Shown here piece by piece: positions 20,358 to 31,215 of a stretch of DNA of 64,000 nucleotides; within the stretch, counting starts at the first letter, position 1; every line of letters starts with the position of its first letter. Both the position numbers and the translations under genes were made by a program. Below the pieces are notes generated by a model. The model was not told the DNA's origin and ran no database searches. It saw nothing but the letters and a program-made list of their open reading frames with translations. The stretch is from contig CM050001.1 of the NCBI GenBank assembly GCA_016630955.3, forward strand, positions 992,001 to 1,056,000. Reading direction: 5' to 3'. The DNA comes from Didymella arachidicola (taxonomy: Eukaryota > Ascomycota > Dothideomycetes > Pleosporales > Didymellaceae).

Positions 20358-22978
20358 CTACGTTCTTTGTCGCTGTTCTACGCCAAATTCCTCGTATACC
20401 TTCGACATTGATAGTGTCCGGCTCCTCCCCGGCGCTAAATCACATGATGTCGAAGGTATTTTGAAAACCACCCATAGCAACTGGAAGGCCGCAGCACGGA
20501 CATTCTCGGCAAAAGCGACATCTTGTGCTAACGTTGAGCGAAAGCTGTCTTGCAGTCTCGAGATAGAGCTAATATCATCGAACTGCACAGCGTCTATATC
20601 TAGCGTCGGGTTCAATCTTACAAATCGATGACCGCAGAGTACAAGGTCAGTGTGCTGCTTTTCTGCAGAGAGTGACTCAGCAATCGAAGCGCGACACGCT
20701 GCTACGGGGCCGTTCTGGTATGTTTGGCCGGTCTTCATGGCACCGTATCCGACAGAGAGGACCATATTACGGTCTTCTTCAGGCGCCCAGAAGATCTTGG
20801 CTTCTTGCAAGGCGATGCAAGTCGGATTATTACACGTGACCGCGCCATCGACGAAGGGGCCGCCAGGTAGTTGCGCCGCTGGAAAGAGGAAGGGCACAGC
20901 GGAGGTGCACTGTGCTCTTGAAAGTTATCAGAAATCTGAGACGACTGGAGTGCCGACGAGTACACTTACGCTTCCCATACCTGATCATCAATATCCGCAT
21001 CGTTTGCCTGTAACCATCTGTAGGACTTGCGCCCCTGCACCCGAGGTCTGTTGTAAGAGGTGACTATGGAGCAACACTTTGCACGCGTGTCCCATGCGGT
21101 CACAGCGAGTTTGACAGGGGCACCAGCGAGCGCTGTGGGGAACATCATGCTGCCATACTTACCAAATTCCTGGCGGAGCACCGCTTGTATGGTGCCGCCG
21201 CTCACGAAGCTCCGCTGTAGAGCAATGCAAGCAGCGTACTTAATGTACCTGAACATGCTTTCCACACGACCCTTCAAAGGGTGTGTGGACGGTCTACGCG
21301 GCAGGATCTCTGTAGTGAGCTTTGAAAGCTTCCACTTGCAAGTATCGAAGTCCCAACGGTTTACGAACAGTCCCAGCACAGCAATCCCACCTGCGTGTCT
21401 TTTAGTATGATGTAGCCGTGGGGGAGTGCAGTGCCGCTTACCTATACTTGTGCCGACAGCCATGTCGAAGAGGATATGGAGAGGGATCTGTTCGCCTATC
21501 AAAGCATTGATCGCATGTAAAACTTCGAGTCCAATCACACCTTTGACGCCCCCTCCGTCTAACGACAGAATCCGGCCGCCCGCTGTAGGTGGCTGTATCT
21601 TGACCTCTTGAGGGCTGGTCCACTCGTCTTGACACACTGGGCAGCGTTTGAATTGCAAACGCGCGCTTTGCATCCATTGCGGGGAGTAATTATGAGTGCA
21701 TCTCTTGCATAACCCGTGCCCGCATGGCAGGACGTCATCCCAATACGCGAAGAAGCATCCAGCGCAGAGTCTTTGCGGTCGGGACTGCTGTTTGAAGAAT
21801 TCTTTGTGTTCTCTCAGAGCCCCAATATGAGTCTGTGTTATGCATGCGCCACTCCCGAGATAGTTCCTGATTGCATCTAGCATGTGCAGCTTTGTCCTTC
21901 CGCTCTGGGGATATGAAGGTGCGTTCTGAGATTTTGTCGCGTGCTTTCCCAATTGTTCCTCGATGTATGCATAGCGTCGTTGATAGATGAAGTCAAAGAG
22001 ACTTTCAATCGACGTCGTTGTCGTTTTGAAGTTCTCTATCTCGAGAAGAGGACAGTGTGCCAACAGATGATGAGCCATGTAGGCGCCCAATATCGCGGCA
22101 AGCACGGGTGCATCGCAGGTCTCAATTGGTGCTGCTCTCACTGAAAAAAAGGCCAGCTGGTGGAGCAGCTCAGGATAGATGCTCGGCAAGTCGCTGGTAA
22201 GGGCGCGGGCTATGCTGAATGCGATTGGGTCGGCATCCATACGGCGAGAAAAATACCTGATAGATGACTTAAAGAGCTGATGCATACACTTCTCTCTCCA
22301 GTAATATCCATATTCGATGGGGCAGTGCTCGCTACTGGAATCAGACATGGTGCGAATGCTCTCGAGCAGTTGCCAATTGACAGCATTATGCTTAGAATAC
22401 CGTCCTGTCAACCTATGATGATAGAGTACTTTGGTGGCTTCGAAGCAGGAAGAGCTTCGCCTATAGACCCCTGTCCATTGCTTGGTCATGGTGAAGAGCT
22501 CAAACGCAACCTCTTCGCTGCTCTTGCTCGGCTGATGACCGCACAAAACGATCACAGCGATGGGCTTGACGGGCTCCTCTACAACTCTACCGCAGTGCTC
22601 GATCCAACTGATGTAATTCTTTGCTATCCTTCTCATATCGCTGTCAATGAAACAGACGACCCGGCTGGCTACTGTACAAGCTTGCAAATACGGCCTGAGG
22701 AGACATTTGTCCAAGGATGCGCGATTTATTCGCGGCACACGCTCTGTTGGCTCGTCCCGAGACTCCAGGTCCACGAAGCGTCTTTCTACGTGACGATTGG
22801 CAGGTTGACTCGATTCCAGTACGTGCAGGAAGTACGTGTGCAGATTAGTCGCTCGAAAGGTGTGGCCAGACCTCGACCTGTGGTGTTTGACGGCCACCAC
22901 CTGGTCATACTTACCGACAAGAGTGTACGCATCTACGGGAGTGTTAGGAACCAGCCGATGCGAATATAGAAAACTCAT
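20358..22978 (-). pseudogene. RING finger-patatin phospholipase, 3' end cut off by a transposon
   Basis: Exons 22978-21442, 21390-20970 and 20916-20358 give one open frame of 838 codons. Introns of 51 nt (21391-21441) and 53 nt (20917-20969) have GT-AG ends, and their removal restores the motifs. The N-terminal 400 residues are unassigned. A RING-type zinc cluster follows (CAGCFF...CGHGLCKRC...CPVC, about 403-455), then the patatin domain from about 468 with the oxyanion loop DGGGVKG, nucleophile elbow GTSIG and partner Asp in VDGAV. These predict lipid acyl hydrolase activity. The host reading ends near 20477, and the last 40 or so codons come from the transposon end. Confidence 0.8.
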
Positions 22979-23190
22979 GCTTGATCGTCAGCTGGGGAAT
23001 AAGCGTGGCTCACGTCTTTATACGGCCCTTCAGGTAATCCGCTGATTCCATAATGCTGCAGGGCATCGATGGTCGATGGGTCAACGTTACAATGAGAACA
23101 ACCGCTACTAATGTGCTTTTTGCCCATCAGGCAGAACACAGAGTATGATGGTTCTTGTGAAAGCCGCTGGAGCCCCACTCTCACATCCAT
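22975..23190 (-). other. 71-codon ORF overlapping the patatin start by ATGA
   Basis: ATG 23190 to TGA 22975 encodes a small Cys-containing peptide (SGCSHCNVDPST in the middle). Its stop overlaps the patatin ATG (22978) in the sequence ATGA. It could be an upstream ORF or the true N-terminus separated by a one-base change. I cannot decide, and I recognise no domain. Confidence 0.3.
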
Positions 23191-23362
23191 TGCAGACGAG
23201 TGGTAGTGCAGCGAGTCCTGTTCTTTACCCCAACCTTGTGTTCATTGATAAATGAGCGGAATGATCATATGGGCTGACAAAGGAGTTTCAGATGTAGTTC
23301 TACACAAGTGTGCGCACAAAAACCGCGCATGACGCTGCTGAATCCATCTTACCAACGCCTGC

Positions 23363-24787
23363 ATGGAATCACTGCCCCCAGAGATTCTCGGGAGAGTCTG
23401 GGAGTCTCTTGGAGCACCGGACATTGTCGCATTTGCTTGTGTACGCTACGAGTACTACCTACTTGCGCTCGCGCATTTGTATCGTGTTCTTACCTTCTAC
23501 GTCGACCCCTACACTGCAGATCTGACGTCAAAGAGCGTACAATTGTTGATTCAGGTCCATTCGGAGCGAGATGTGAGAGGAAACCGTCTGCAACTAATGG
23601 GTCTGGTGCGAGAGATCGCTGTGTCACCGTGTCCAGGACCCTGCTTCCGAGTTACGCCCCGCGCTTTCCGCACGTTGTATGCCGCCTTCTACCAGTTGCT
23701 GCGAGCAGACTCTATAAAGTGCAACTTGCAGCGATTTGAGTGGCGAATGGGATGTCCTGAGAGCCTGGACAGATCTACGTTACCTTTCGCTGCGCACTTG
23801 CGAGTGCTAGACTGTGCTGCCTGTCAGATCGACCCTGGTGTCTTGTTCCCTTGTCTAAAGACCCTAGCACTCCGGCGCGCTAGGGCCATTGATGGTGTCT
23901 GGCTTTCCCTTCAGATTCAGCACTGCAGACTCGATCACCTGTCAGTCAGTGGCATTAACAGTTCAAAGACCATAAAATCCTCTTGCTTCGCTCAGAAGGC
24001 TGAACCGCATCTTGATGCCTTGAAACGCTTGGAGCTTGAATACGTCCATGTCGACGTTTGGCTTCTACCTCCAGCCACAAAGCTGGAACAGCTTTCGCTC
24101 CGTTTCTGTAGCGAGGGTGACGACCTGTACGATCCATATATATCGAATCTGGGCTGTTTGAAGAGACTGGAGGTGGTTTCGATTCACGATGTGTGGGGTT
24201 TGGACAGTTTCAAGCAGATGTTGTGGTCATGCGCAAAGCTCGAGGAGCTTACACTGCTTATCGGCGGCAGGACATCAAACATCCCGATACGCGCTTTGCT
24301 TCCCTTGAAGTCGTCGATCCAAGCATTGATCCTGGAAGCGCGCCTATTCAGCATCGCACCGGCGCTCAATTATCAGTACACAGTTGATGACGTTCATCTG
24401 CTCTTGAGAGAGATGCCCAACCTACGCATCCTTGGCGTGTCTATGGAACTGTCAAGAAGAATGTGGAACGAGGTACGCCCTAGCCGTATTCATCTGAGGC
24501 ATCTGCTAACCAAGGCCCACTAGACTTTGCTTGCTGCCCAACCACTTCTGCGAGTCCTTCATCTGCGAAACTGGCTGACACCAGAACAGGCGGCGATTAC
24601 TGCAGATAACATGGCCGCTAACCTCTCCACTGCTCCTTTTTCAGCAAAACATCATGACACGATTGTAATTATGGGTGATCGGTGTTCTAAAGTCTCAAGA
24701 AGCGCGGATGGTGCAAGACTGACGACTCACACAATTCAGGACGGACTCTGCCGGCAGTACATTGTTCCCTGGCATGTACCGACGTAA
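23363..24787 (+). pseudogene. F-box/leucine-rich-repeat-type protein with one in-frame stop
   Basis: ATG 23363 opens with an F-box-like segment (LPPEILGRVWESLGAPDIVAF), the part that binds Skp1 in SCF ubiquitin ligases. It is followed by irregular leucine-rich repeats (for example LKRLELEYV, LEELTLLI and LRILGV). The frame stops at TAG 24521-24523 after 386 codons, but the same frame continues open with another leucine-rich repeat (LLRVLHLRNW) to 24787. This suggests a CAG-to-TAG change in a 474-residue protein. The shorter product could still fold. It is divergent from the patatin gene. Confidence 0.6.
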
Positions 24788-24856
24788 CAAACCCCACCTT
24801 CAGATGGTGAGTACGATTGCTGAATGTCAGATCTGATGCCGACATATTGATGACGT

Positions 24857-25141
24857 TCATCCTCCAGTCAGGGCCATGTGTTCCACGACGTGGGCTTGAT
24901 TGACGATGGCAATGCCTAAGAAGCCATCAATGGAACCATAGAAAGCCGAAAATGAATAAACCAGACTGAAGCTAATGATAAAGCTTCCATTCATTGCAAT
25001 ACGTTTGTCGTGCAGGGTAATGACTGCCAGCGCACTTGTTGTGAAAATTGTAAGCAAAGATTGAATGAAGCTCTGCCCATGAGAATCCAGCATTCCCACT
25101 CGTCGCTTCTTCAGGGTGTCTTTAGTCAGTCTGTTGCACAA
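24857..25141 (-). pseudogene. Membrane-protein fragment
   Basis: An open stretch of about 94 codons without its own ATG encodes two or three hydrophobic segments (around SFIQSLLTIFTTSALAVI, FIISFSLVYSFSAFYG and FLGIAIV). A coding-like piece in another frame (AREDDAFVHLAESVRLF) lies just upstream on the same strand near 25190-25290. They look like scattered exons of a decayed membrane protein gene, but I do not recognise the family. Confidence 0.35.
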
Positions 25142-25299
25142 TGACGTTTGGTTAATGCCTAGTGGTTGGTGTCAGTGAAAACTGCTACCGAATACTCATC
25201 CGCTCCCTGGAACACTTCACTGAACAGCCGGACTGACTCTGCGAGGTGAACGAATGCATCATCTTCACGAGCGACAGATTTATGGGCATCGTGGAGGTA

Positions 25300-26150
25300 C
25301 TATGTAAACGTCCCTTTGACGGAAAGTTGGTGGTCAAGAAGATAGAAAGAACTTCAACGGTCTAATTGCTTCGAAACCAACAGCTCCCGCAGAAGGCGTT
25401 TTCCCTGGTGCGGGACAAGTACGAGACACCGGCTTCATCCGTGGGCCCTCACAACGCTATCTTTCCATAATCGGAAGGAGTGAGGTATTCGTTTTCTCTT
25501 ACCCAAACATATGAGCAAGCATTCTGATACTTACAGTGACCTGCTTTGTTGGTAGCCATCAGTCAGAAACGAGAACATCGCCTCCGACGCCTCCTTCAGC
25601 CAATACAATCTCAGAGCGTAAGATATGTCAGACTGTAACTATCTGTCTGATTGGCGGTATGTATGATGATCAGATAGTTATATGATATCCGGAGGCCTGC
25701 GGCCTTCTGAAAGACGATCTCCATTTCTATGCCGCTGTTCGATCTCCTTGTACGTTATGCGATCCTGACACAGTCGTTGAACAATCCTTCAGCGTACGAT
25801 GTTGTCAAACTGGACATGTTACTTGTTCCGTTTTTGACGCCCGAGAGCAAGTGATTTATTTGAACCTTTGCAAAACCCAGATCGCTATCTTGACCTTGAG
25901 TTGAATTGATGCTAGGATTGCTGGCTATGGGGTCTGCACGCACGGTCTCTGAATGACTCGTGTCTGCAGAAACAGTCAGTGCTGCAAACGTCTCCTACCA
26001 TCAAGCGAGAATCTCAATCTGCGCAGAGTTGAAGCTCAGTTATTGCCCCGGCAAACTTGTTTGTAGTCGAAAGGGAAACCTAGGCGAGGTCAGTACAGTG
26101 CAATCAGTCGTCGGTAGTGGATCAGCACAATCTAAGACAAAGGTTCTCAC
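25300..26150. other. No recognisable gene
   Basis: Only short ORFs occur. A hairpin-like inverted pair around TAACTATCTG and CAGATAGTTA lies at about 25637-25682. A minus-strand ORF at 25755-25943 (62 codons) shows nothing I recognise. Confidence 0.4.
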
Positions 26151-26154
26151 CTGA

Positions 26155-26880
26155 CTAGGCTCGTTGAGCTATGCGTTCGGGCGAGATATCCAGCGGTACG
26201 ATTGGGTTTGAAAGGATCAGCAGACCCTTTGTGAGGGGCGCCATTGCAGGAAGAATTGTCCGGGCGATCTCGACGCAGAATGCCATATCGTCTTCCCTTC
26301 CGTTGTCCGTTGCTTTCAAAAAGGCATGGAGTTTGAACTTGCTCGGAGGCAGTATGTGCAACCACGTCGGCAGCGCGACCGGGGAAAGGCTCTGCCCATC
26401 CAGTTCATCTAGCGCGCAGATTAACGTATCCTACGGCGCTGGCTGAGGATGCACCATGTGGAACGTCTTCACTGCACGCTCTCGAGGCACCCTCTGTACT
26501 ACGTTCGTGATGTTCGTAGCAAGCGCATCATAAGGGAGTCAATCCACAGACTGAACATGCGCTGGAAAGCTACCGACGGCCTGTGAGTTCTTGATGTTGG
26601 AATGTACCAGCCCTGCCCAATTTTCCTAAGCGGCCGGGTGAAGGACCCCCACCTTGTCCAGCGCGCATTGTAGATGATCTCCTCTACCTCAGATGCAAGC
26701 TGCGCTGCAAATTGTCTGAGCACAAGGCTGGCTTTGCTCATGTCGGCAACTACGAACTCTGAACGTGAAGAGATGGTGTCGTAGTCGCAGCCCATCGTCA
26801 GCAGAGCTGATACCGTTCGTTGTTCTCGATCCGCACTTCTGTTCAAACAGCAGGGCTTAATATTGAGGCACACGGTGAGA
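26155..26880 (-). pseudogene. Decayed reductase-domain fragment, adenylate-forming-reductase-like
   Basis: Joining open pieces on the minus strand gives VEEIIYNA, a frame change, then a continuous reading containing AGLVHSN, SVD-stop-LPYDALA, ERAVKTFHMVHPQPAP-stop and IARTILPAMAPL. The block FHMVHPQPAPW and the WLPYD-type block, with Trp codons turned to TGA or TAG, resemble the thioester-reductase region of NRPS-like/PKS reductases. At least three stops and one frame break make it a pseudogene. Family assignment is from memory of motif shape only. Confidence 0.45.
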
Positions 26881-27960
26881 AAGCGCGAGAACTATGTTGG
26901 GTCCTAGGGATCTGGTATATCCGAGCACAAGGTAGGCCATGGGCAGTGAGAAGGTGATCGAGACCATCGCTGCTGCTTGTAGCTGTAGTCTCTGCTGCTT
27001 CTTCTTTCAACAAGCGACACAAAATCTCAAAGCTTTCGGAAGCTCAAAGACGGGTTTCACGATGAACAAGTTGCGTGAAAGAGAATGTAATGTAATTGTG
27101 AGCCGCTCTCCATCACGCAGTACATGGGGCGAGACCACAGTCTTCTCCGCTCCAACCTTGCGTTCGCCACTGGGATCCTTGAAAATTACTTCTCGTGAGC
27201 TCGAAACTACTGACTCGGTCTTTGTGTCGGCAGTCGGCTCTGATTTATTCAACATGATGCTGGGCATGCTGCTGATCAGTCTCAGGAACTGTCGTCACTC
27301 ATTCACGATCCCCTGCATTCACAATCTCCTGCAAGGTGATTGCGGAAGAGTCCTCGTCAAGGGCCGGCCAGGGTTCTTCGGGTATCCTCGACCTGACGAC
27401 GATGCTCTGTGCTTCGGCCAATCTTGCTGTTTCGTAGGATGTCATCCGAACCATAAAGTCTCTAGTCTCGACGCTGTCCTGCTCTTTACTCATGTTCAAA
27501 CCTCTACATGTTCAAACCTCTATTGTGTCTCCATGGGTATCAATGTAAATTATTGGGGCACCAGATACCTCTCGGGGTCACGTCTTTCCCTCTCCATAAC
27601 TGCACCTTTTTCTCGTCCTAGCCCAACCCCATTCAATGAACGCCTATGGAGTTACCAAGAGCTGAACCAATGGCTGCCGACAGGCAAACACGAGCAAGTT
27701 GCTGCGGGCGCTGAGGTCCAAGGCGAAATCCGAGCTTCTCCATGAGACCATCACTTCTCGCTTGCTCACATGAAGGACACGTCTGAGCATCCCAACCACT
27801 CAGCCAAACAGTCCTACTTTGCTTCCTTGGCTGTTGTATCTTCTGCTCAACGGTACGACCTGTATCCCGTGTCGATGGTGGTGCTTACCCTGTGTTTAGG
27901 TTTCGGGTAAACTACCGAAAAGAATGAGTACACCAACTTCTCGTCGTGGATATCACATCG
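26881..27960. other. No confident gene; possible minus-strand remnants
   Basis: Minus-strand pieces at 27299-27499 and 27007-27267 have coding-like composition but are in different frames and match nothing I can name. The longest open frame here is on the plus strand (26939-27745); it is Ser/Cys-rich and looks like the antisense shadow of these pieces. Confidence 0.35.
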
Positions 27961-28006
27961 TCTAGTGAATTAATATTGTGACATCAGCACGCTGGCATTT
28001 GATTCT

Positions 28007-28903
28007 ATGTCTGTTCGTGTGCAACCGGCATCTGTCATGAGCCCAAAAGTGCAAGGCGCATTGAATCTGCACAATGCTTTCCCCTGCGGCAAGCTCGACT
28101 TTTTCGTCCTCTTTTCGTCAATCGGCCAGCTCATCGGCACGCCTAGTCAATCTGCTTACGCCGCCTCGAACGCATTCCTGGACGGTCTCGCCACACATCG
28201 TCGATCTCAAGGATGCAACACGATAGCTATTCAGTGGAGCGCATGGCGAGCGTTGGGACTAGCTGCAGACACGGCACTCGTTGATCTGGAGCTACGAAGC
28301 AGCGGCGTGGCGGATATTACAGTCCAAGAGGGCATGGATACCTGGCTATCCCTGTCCAACATAGACACTGATCACGGTGTCGTCGCACGTATACTGCCAC
28401 TGGATGCTGACGAACCTTTGCCGTCTGAATTCGTTCGAGATGTCGTCCAGCGGCGAAGTACGCTTGTGAATAGGACCGCTTCCGCATCCGTGGTAGCGAA
28501 AACACCGGTGACGAAGGAAGAGATCAACAACCACGTCAAAAGGTCCATTGCAATGGTTCTGAGGTCAGAGGCGGAACAGATAGAAGACAGCGACTTCTTT
28601 TCATTTCTGGGGTTCGACTCTATCAGCACTGTCAGGCTTGTAAAGCTTTTGCAAGAGACGATAAAGATCAAAATCACACCGACAATCACGTTGCGGCATC
28701 CGACAGTGAAGGACCTGACGCAGTGGATCTACGACGAGGCCTCGGCGAGGGGAAAAGTAGAGGCAGCGGCGCAGAGTGTTAACGCCCCTCTTTGGTTGGA
28801 CGTTAAACCGTGTCCTCTGCAGAGCGCTCAGTCTGTAATACATCTTTGCGACTACCATGCGGCACGTCGGAGTCTCAGCAGTCCCACAGCACCGGTGACA
28901 TAA
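28007..28903 (+). pseudogene. Polyketide synthase C-terminal fragment: ketoreductase end plus ACP
   Basis: The 298-codon frame starts within the KR domain: KVQGALNLH, then FFVLFSSIGQLIG and YAASNAFLDGLA, which holds the catalytic Tyr and Asn. An acyl carrier protein follows at about residues 170-245 with the phosphopantetheine Ser in GFDSIS. The rest of the synthase (KS, AT, DH and so on) is absent upstream and no release domain follows, so it is a truncated relic. A similar reading extends a little upstream of the nominal ATG, to about 27965, before it degenerates. With the reductase fragment at 26155-26880 it suggests a lost biosynthetic locus. Confidence 0.75.
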
Positions 28904-30670
28904 TTAACAGATGATATCGGACGGTGGTCATATAGTCAAATCACAACCCATGCAATCAGGAGCAGACGTTTATCATGACGAGGGTTTTTGTAACTACATT
29001 GCGTACGCTGGACACGGCCTGTTGGTCTACAGGCCGCTTGAACAAAAAGTGCTGGCGAGTGACCAGAGTAGCACCTGTGCCACGCCACTGGCATTGAGGA
29101 CGAACTCGCAAGGTCGCTTCGACATTCAAGCTTTGAGCTAGGCTGGCAGCAGGAAATTACAGTAATTCACATGAGGCCGACAACCGTGGAGGCAAGACAT
29201 ATCTTTACTTAAGCTGCGCTGTGGTAGGTGAGCGATCCGACCACCGAAGACAACTCACCTGCCTTACTGGAAACATGGAACGTAATCTTGTTCCGCTGTG
29301 GTCGGATACGTCGCCTATGCTCCTAGACTGCCGCTGTTGCACACCATGCAGCGACGCGGTTGACTGTCTATACTACAAATCCCCGTACTTCATACAGCCT
29401 CACCAAGAGCAAATCCTTAGCAACACTGTGCCTGCTCCCATCAATCCCAAACAGCGGTCCAGAATACTGAAGCGACGAAAGACGCTAGCTTTCTCGCCCA
29501 ACCCCAACAGAAGATCGCGCCGCTCTCCCGTACGAGCCAGGGCAAAGAGGAGCACATCGACCAGGTCGGAGAACAAGGATAACACGCGACAAAAGCTACA
29601 GAATTGTAAGAGCGGGAGACACGACACAGTGCGTACACGCCGGATAGGTGTGGCCGACATAATGGCAACAAAGCTTGATATTGCACTCGACTCTGATAAG
29701 AATCAACGCTTGGGCAAACAAGCTACCCAAGAGGTGCTAAGTGGGGGGTCAACATCTTGGGCTTGCGTGGAGTGTTATACCACTTGAACCGCGTCGGCGC
29801 TTAGTCTAAACTCGAACCAGGACGGATCCGGCCTACATTTCTACGCCAACTCCTTCTATTGCTCATACCTTCTTCTTGCTCTATTACCTTATGACGATAA
29901 GACAACGCTTGCAGCGTGTATTAATATTTAGCAGTTAAGCACATACTGTAGCCCTAATTAATCTGGGATTAAAACAGACTTCTTTTAACAGACGCATCAA
30001 ATATCGGACAGGCCTTAACAAGCCCTTATAATGTTATTTACTACAGGGAATAACTTCGTTCAGGGCATACTAATTCTTTAAGGAGAGCTGTCAACGTGAT
30101 GCAGCGTCTTATAAGATATGACAGGTGATTTAGTAAGTAGAATTGCACACAGATCCAAGGAAAGAACATTACAGGAACTGCCTTGCTATTCCTAGTAGAC
30201 GTACAGGGTGCCTGTAGCACAATCTAGAGACGATTCTATGCCTATAGCAGGCATGGTTTCGAGATAGTATGCGTTGCGAGCCCAGCTAGCACACTGCGGT
30301 AGCTGCGTTAAGGATGCTAGTTCTAGAAACATAGAACATCACCTCGAGCTTCCTTTTAAGAACGGGCAAGGTGAAAACAATAGAGTTACAGAAGCAACCT
30401 AACAAGTGACAAAGTCTCTATTAGGAAAAGACAATCTAAACTTAAAGCAAGTTTGTGGCTCCTACTAATTGCTTTGTGGCGTTTCGTCGTTCTAGATACC
30501 GGCGAGACATTATCGTAAAATCGTGGCAACATTATCAACCAGACCTGATGTATCCGCTATTAATTTAGCTAATAATCCACACATTTACCTTAGTAAGACT
30601 AGTAGCCGCAATCTAAATTACACACTCTTCGGTTGAAGGTAACAGTAAATCTCGGTGATAAGATTAATAC
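28904..30670. other. Gene-poor interval
   Basis: An ORF at 29221-29787 (188 codons, plus strand) is Arg/Ser/Lys-rich with no recognised domain and is not called. The rest has only short ORFs, with a mixed base composition unlike the AT-rich RIP islands. Confidence 0.45.
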
Positions 30671-30829
30671 CTGTTGCGGTGCAAGTCGGTCCTACATAGA
30701 CTTTGATCGTCACTCCTGTGACTATTCTGGACTAGCACGTTTCAAAGCATGTATATATCGACGCCTCCTAGCTAGCAAGTAACGCAAGGCTAGTTTTCCA
30801 TCATTTTCAGCGGCTACTCACGCCGCGAC
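30671..30829 (+). repeat. Left copy of a 150-160 bp inverted repeat
   Basis: From CTGTTGCGGTGCAAGTCGG to the CTACTCAC...CGCGACA end it matches the reverse complement of 36876-37026 at about 90% by eye, with small indels. It has no ORF and no tRNA fold that I could see. Confidence 0.85.
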
Positions 30830-31215
30830 AATACCGTATGTAAGAACTATCACTACTCTGCAGCCTAGCTCTTCGAAAGACTCTATACTGCGACAACCGC
30901 TTTTACAGATAACCCCTGAAACTTTAGTTTACCCGTTCCTCTGTGCTCTACAGAGACAGGCCGTTGATTGGTAGAGCCTAAGAAACTATCTGAAATTAAC
31001 TTGCACTGCCAGAGAACCGGTACGCATGATCCGCGGTGACAAACCAAAGTTCGATTTGTGCGTTGTATATTTGTTACTGTTGTGGTTTAGTGCGAAGGGG
31101 AATTGTTATTATAAAGCAGTGCTCTTGATACTCCTATTCTCATCTGTTGACCAAGGAGAGTACATTGTCTCGTTGCGCATTCGAAAACTGATCTCTCTCC
31201 GTAGCCTTAGACTTG

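Larger units (their letters stand above)
17246..20474. mobile_element. DDE_3 (IS630/Tc1-type) transposon with two convergent genes
   Basis: Both ends carry the same inverted core TTTTCAAAATACCTTCGACA (17252-17271 and, inverted, 20448-20467). Similarity continues inward through a GTGATTT...AGCG stretch. TA lies outside each proposed end (17244-17245 and 20475-20476). An extra copy of TACCTTCGACA sits just inside the right end near 20397. The left flank is pogo element X and the right flank is the patatin gene. It encodes a transposase on the plus strand and a second protein on the minus strand, with 3' ends facing across 18474-18650, a short AT-rich gap. Confidence 0.8.

Noticed and set aside
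22280..22969. 229-codon plus-strand ORF
   Set aside because: Exactly antisense to the patatin exon, with no motif of its own.
25637..25682. Inverted pair TAACTATCTG/CAGATAGTTA as a terminator or MITE
   Set aside because: Short, isolated, no target duplication and no neighbouring gene that would use it.
26939..27745. 268-codon plus-strand ORF
   Set aside because: Ser/Cys-rich composition without motifs, lying opposite coding-like minus-strand pieces. It looks like an antisense shadow.
29221..29787. 188-codon plus-strand ORF
   Set aside because: Arg/Ser-rich, no domain, no clear start context or introns; not enough to call a gene.
30671..30829. Inverted-repeat unit considered as a tRNA or SINE head
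   Set aside because: No A/B box pair or cloverleaf could be drawn by eye.
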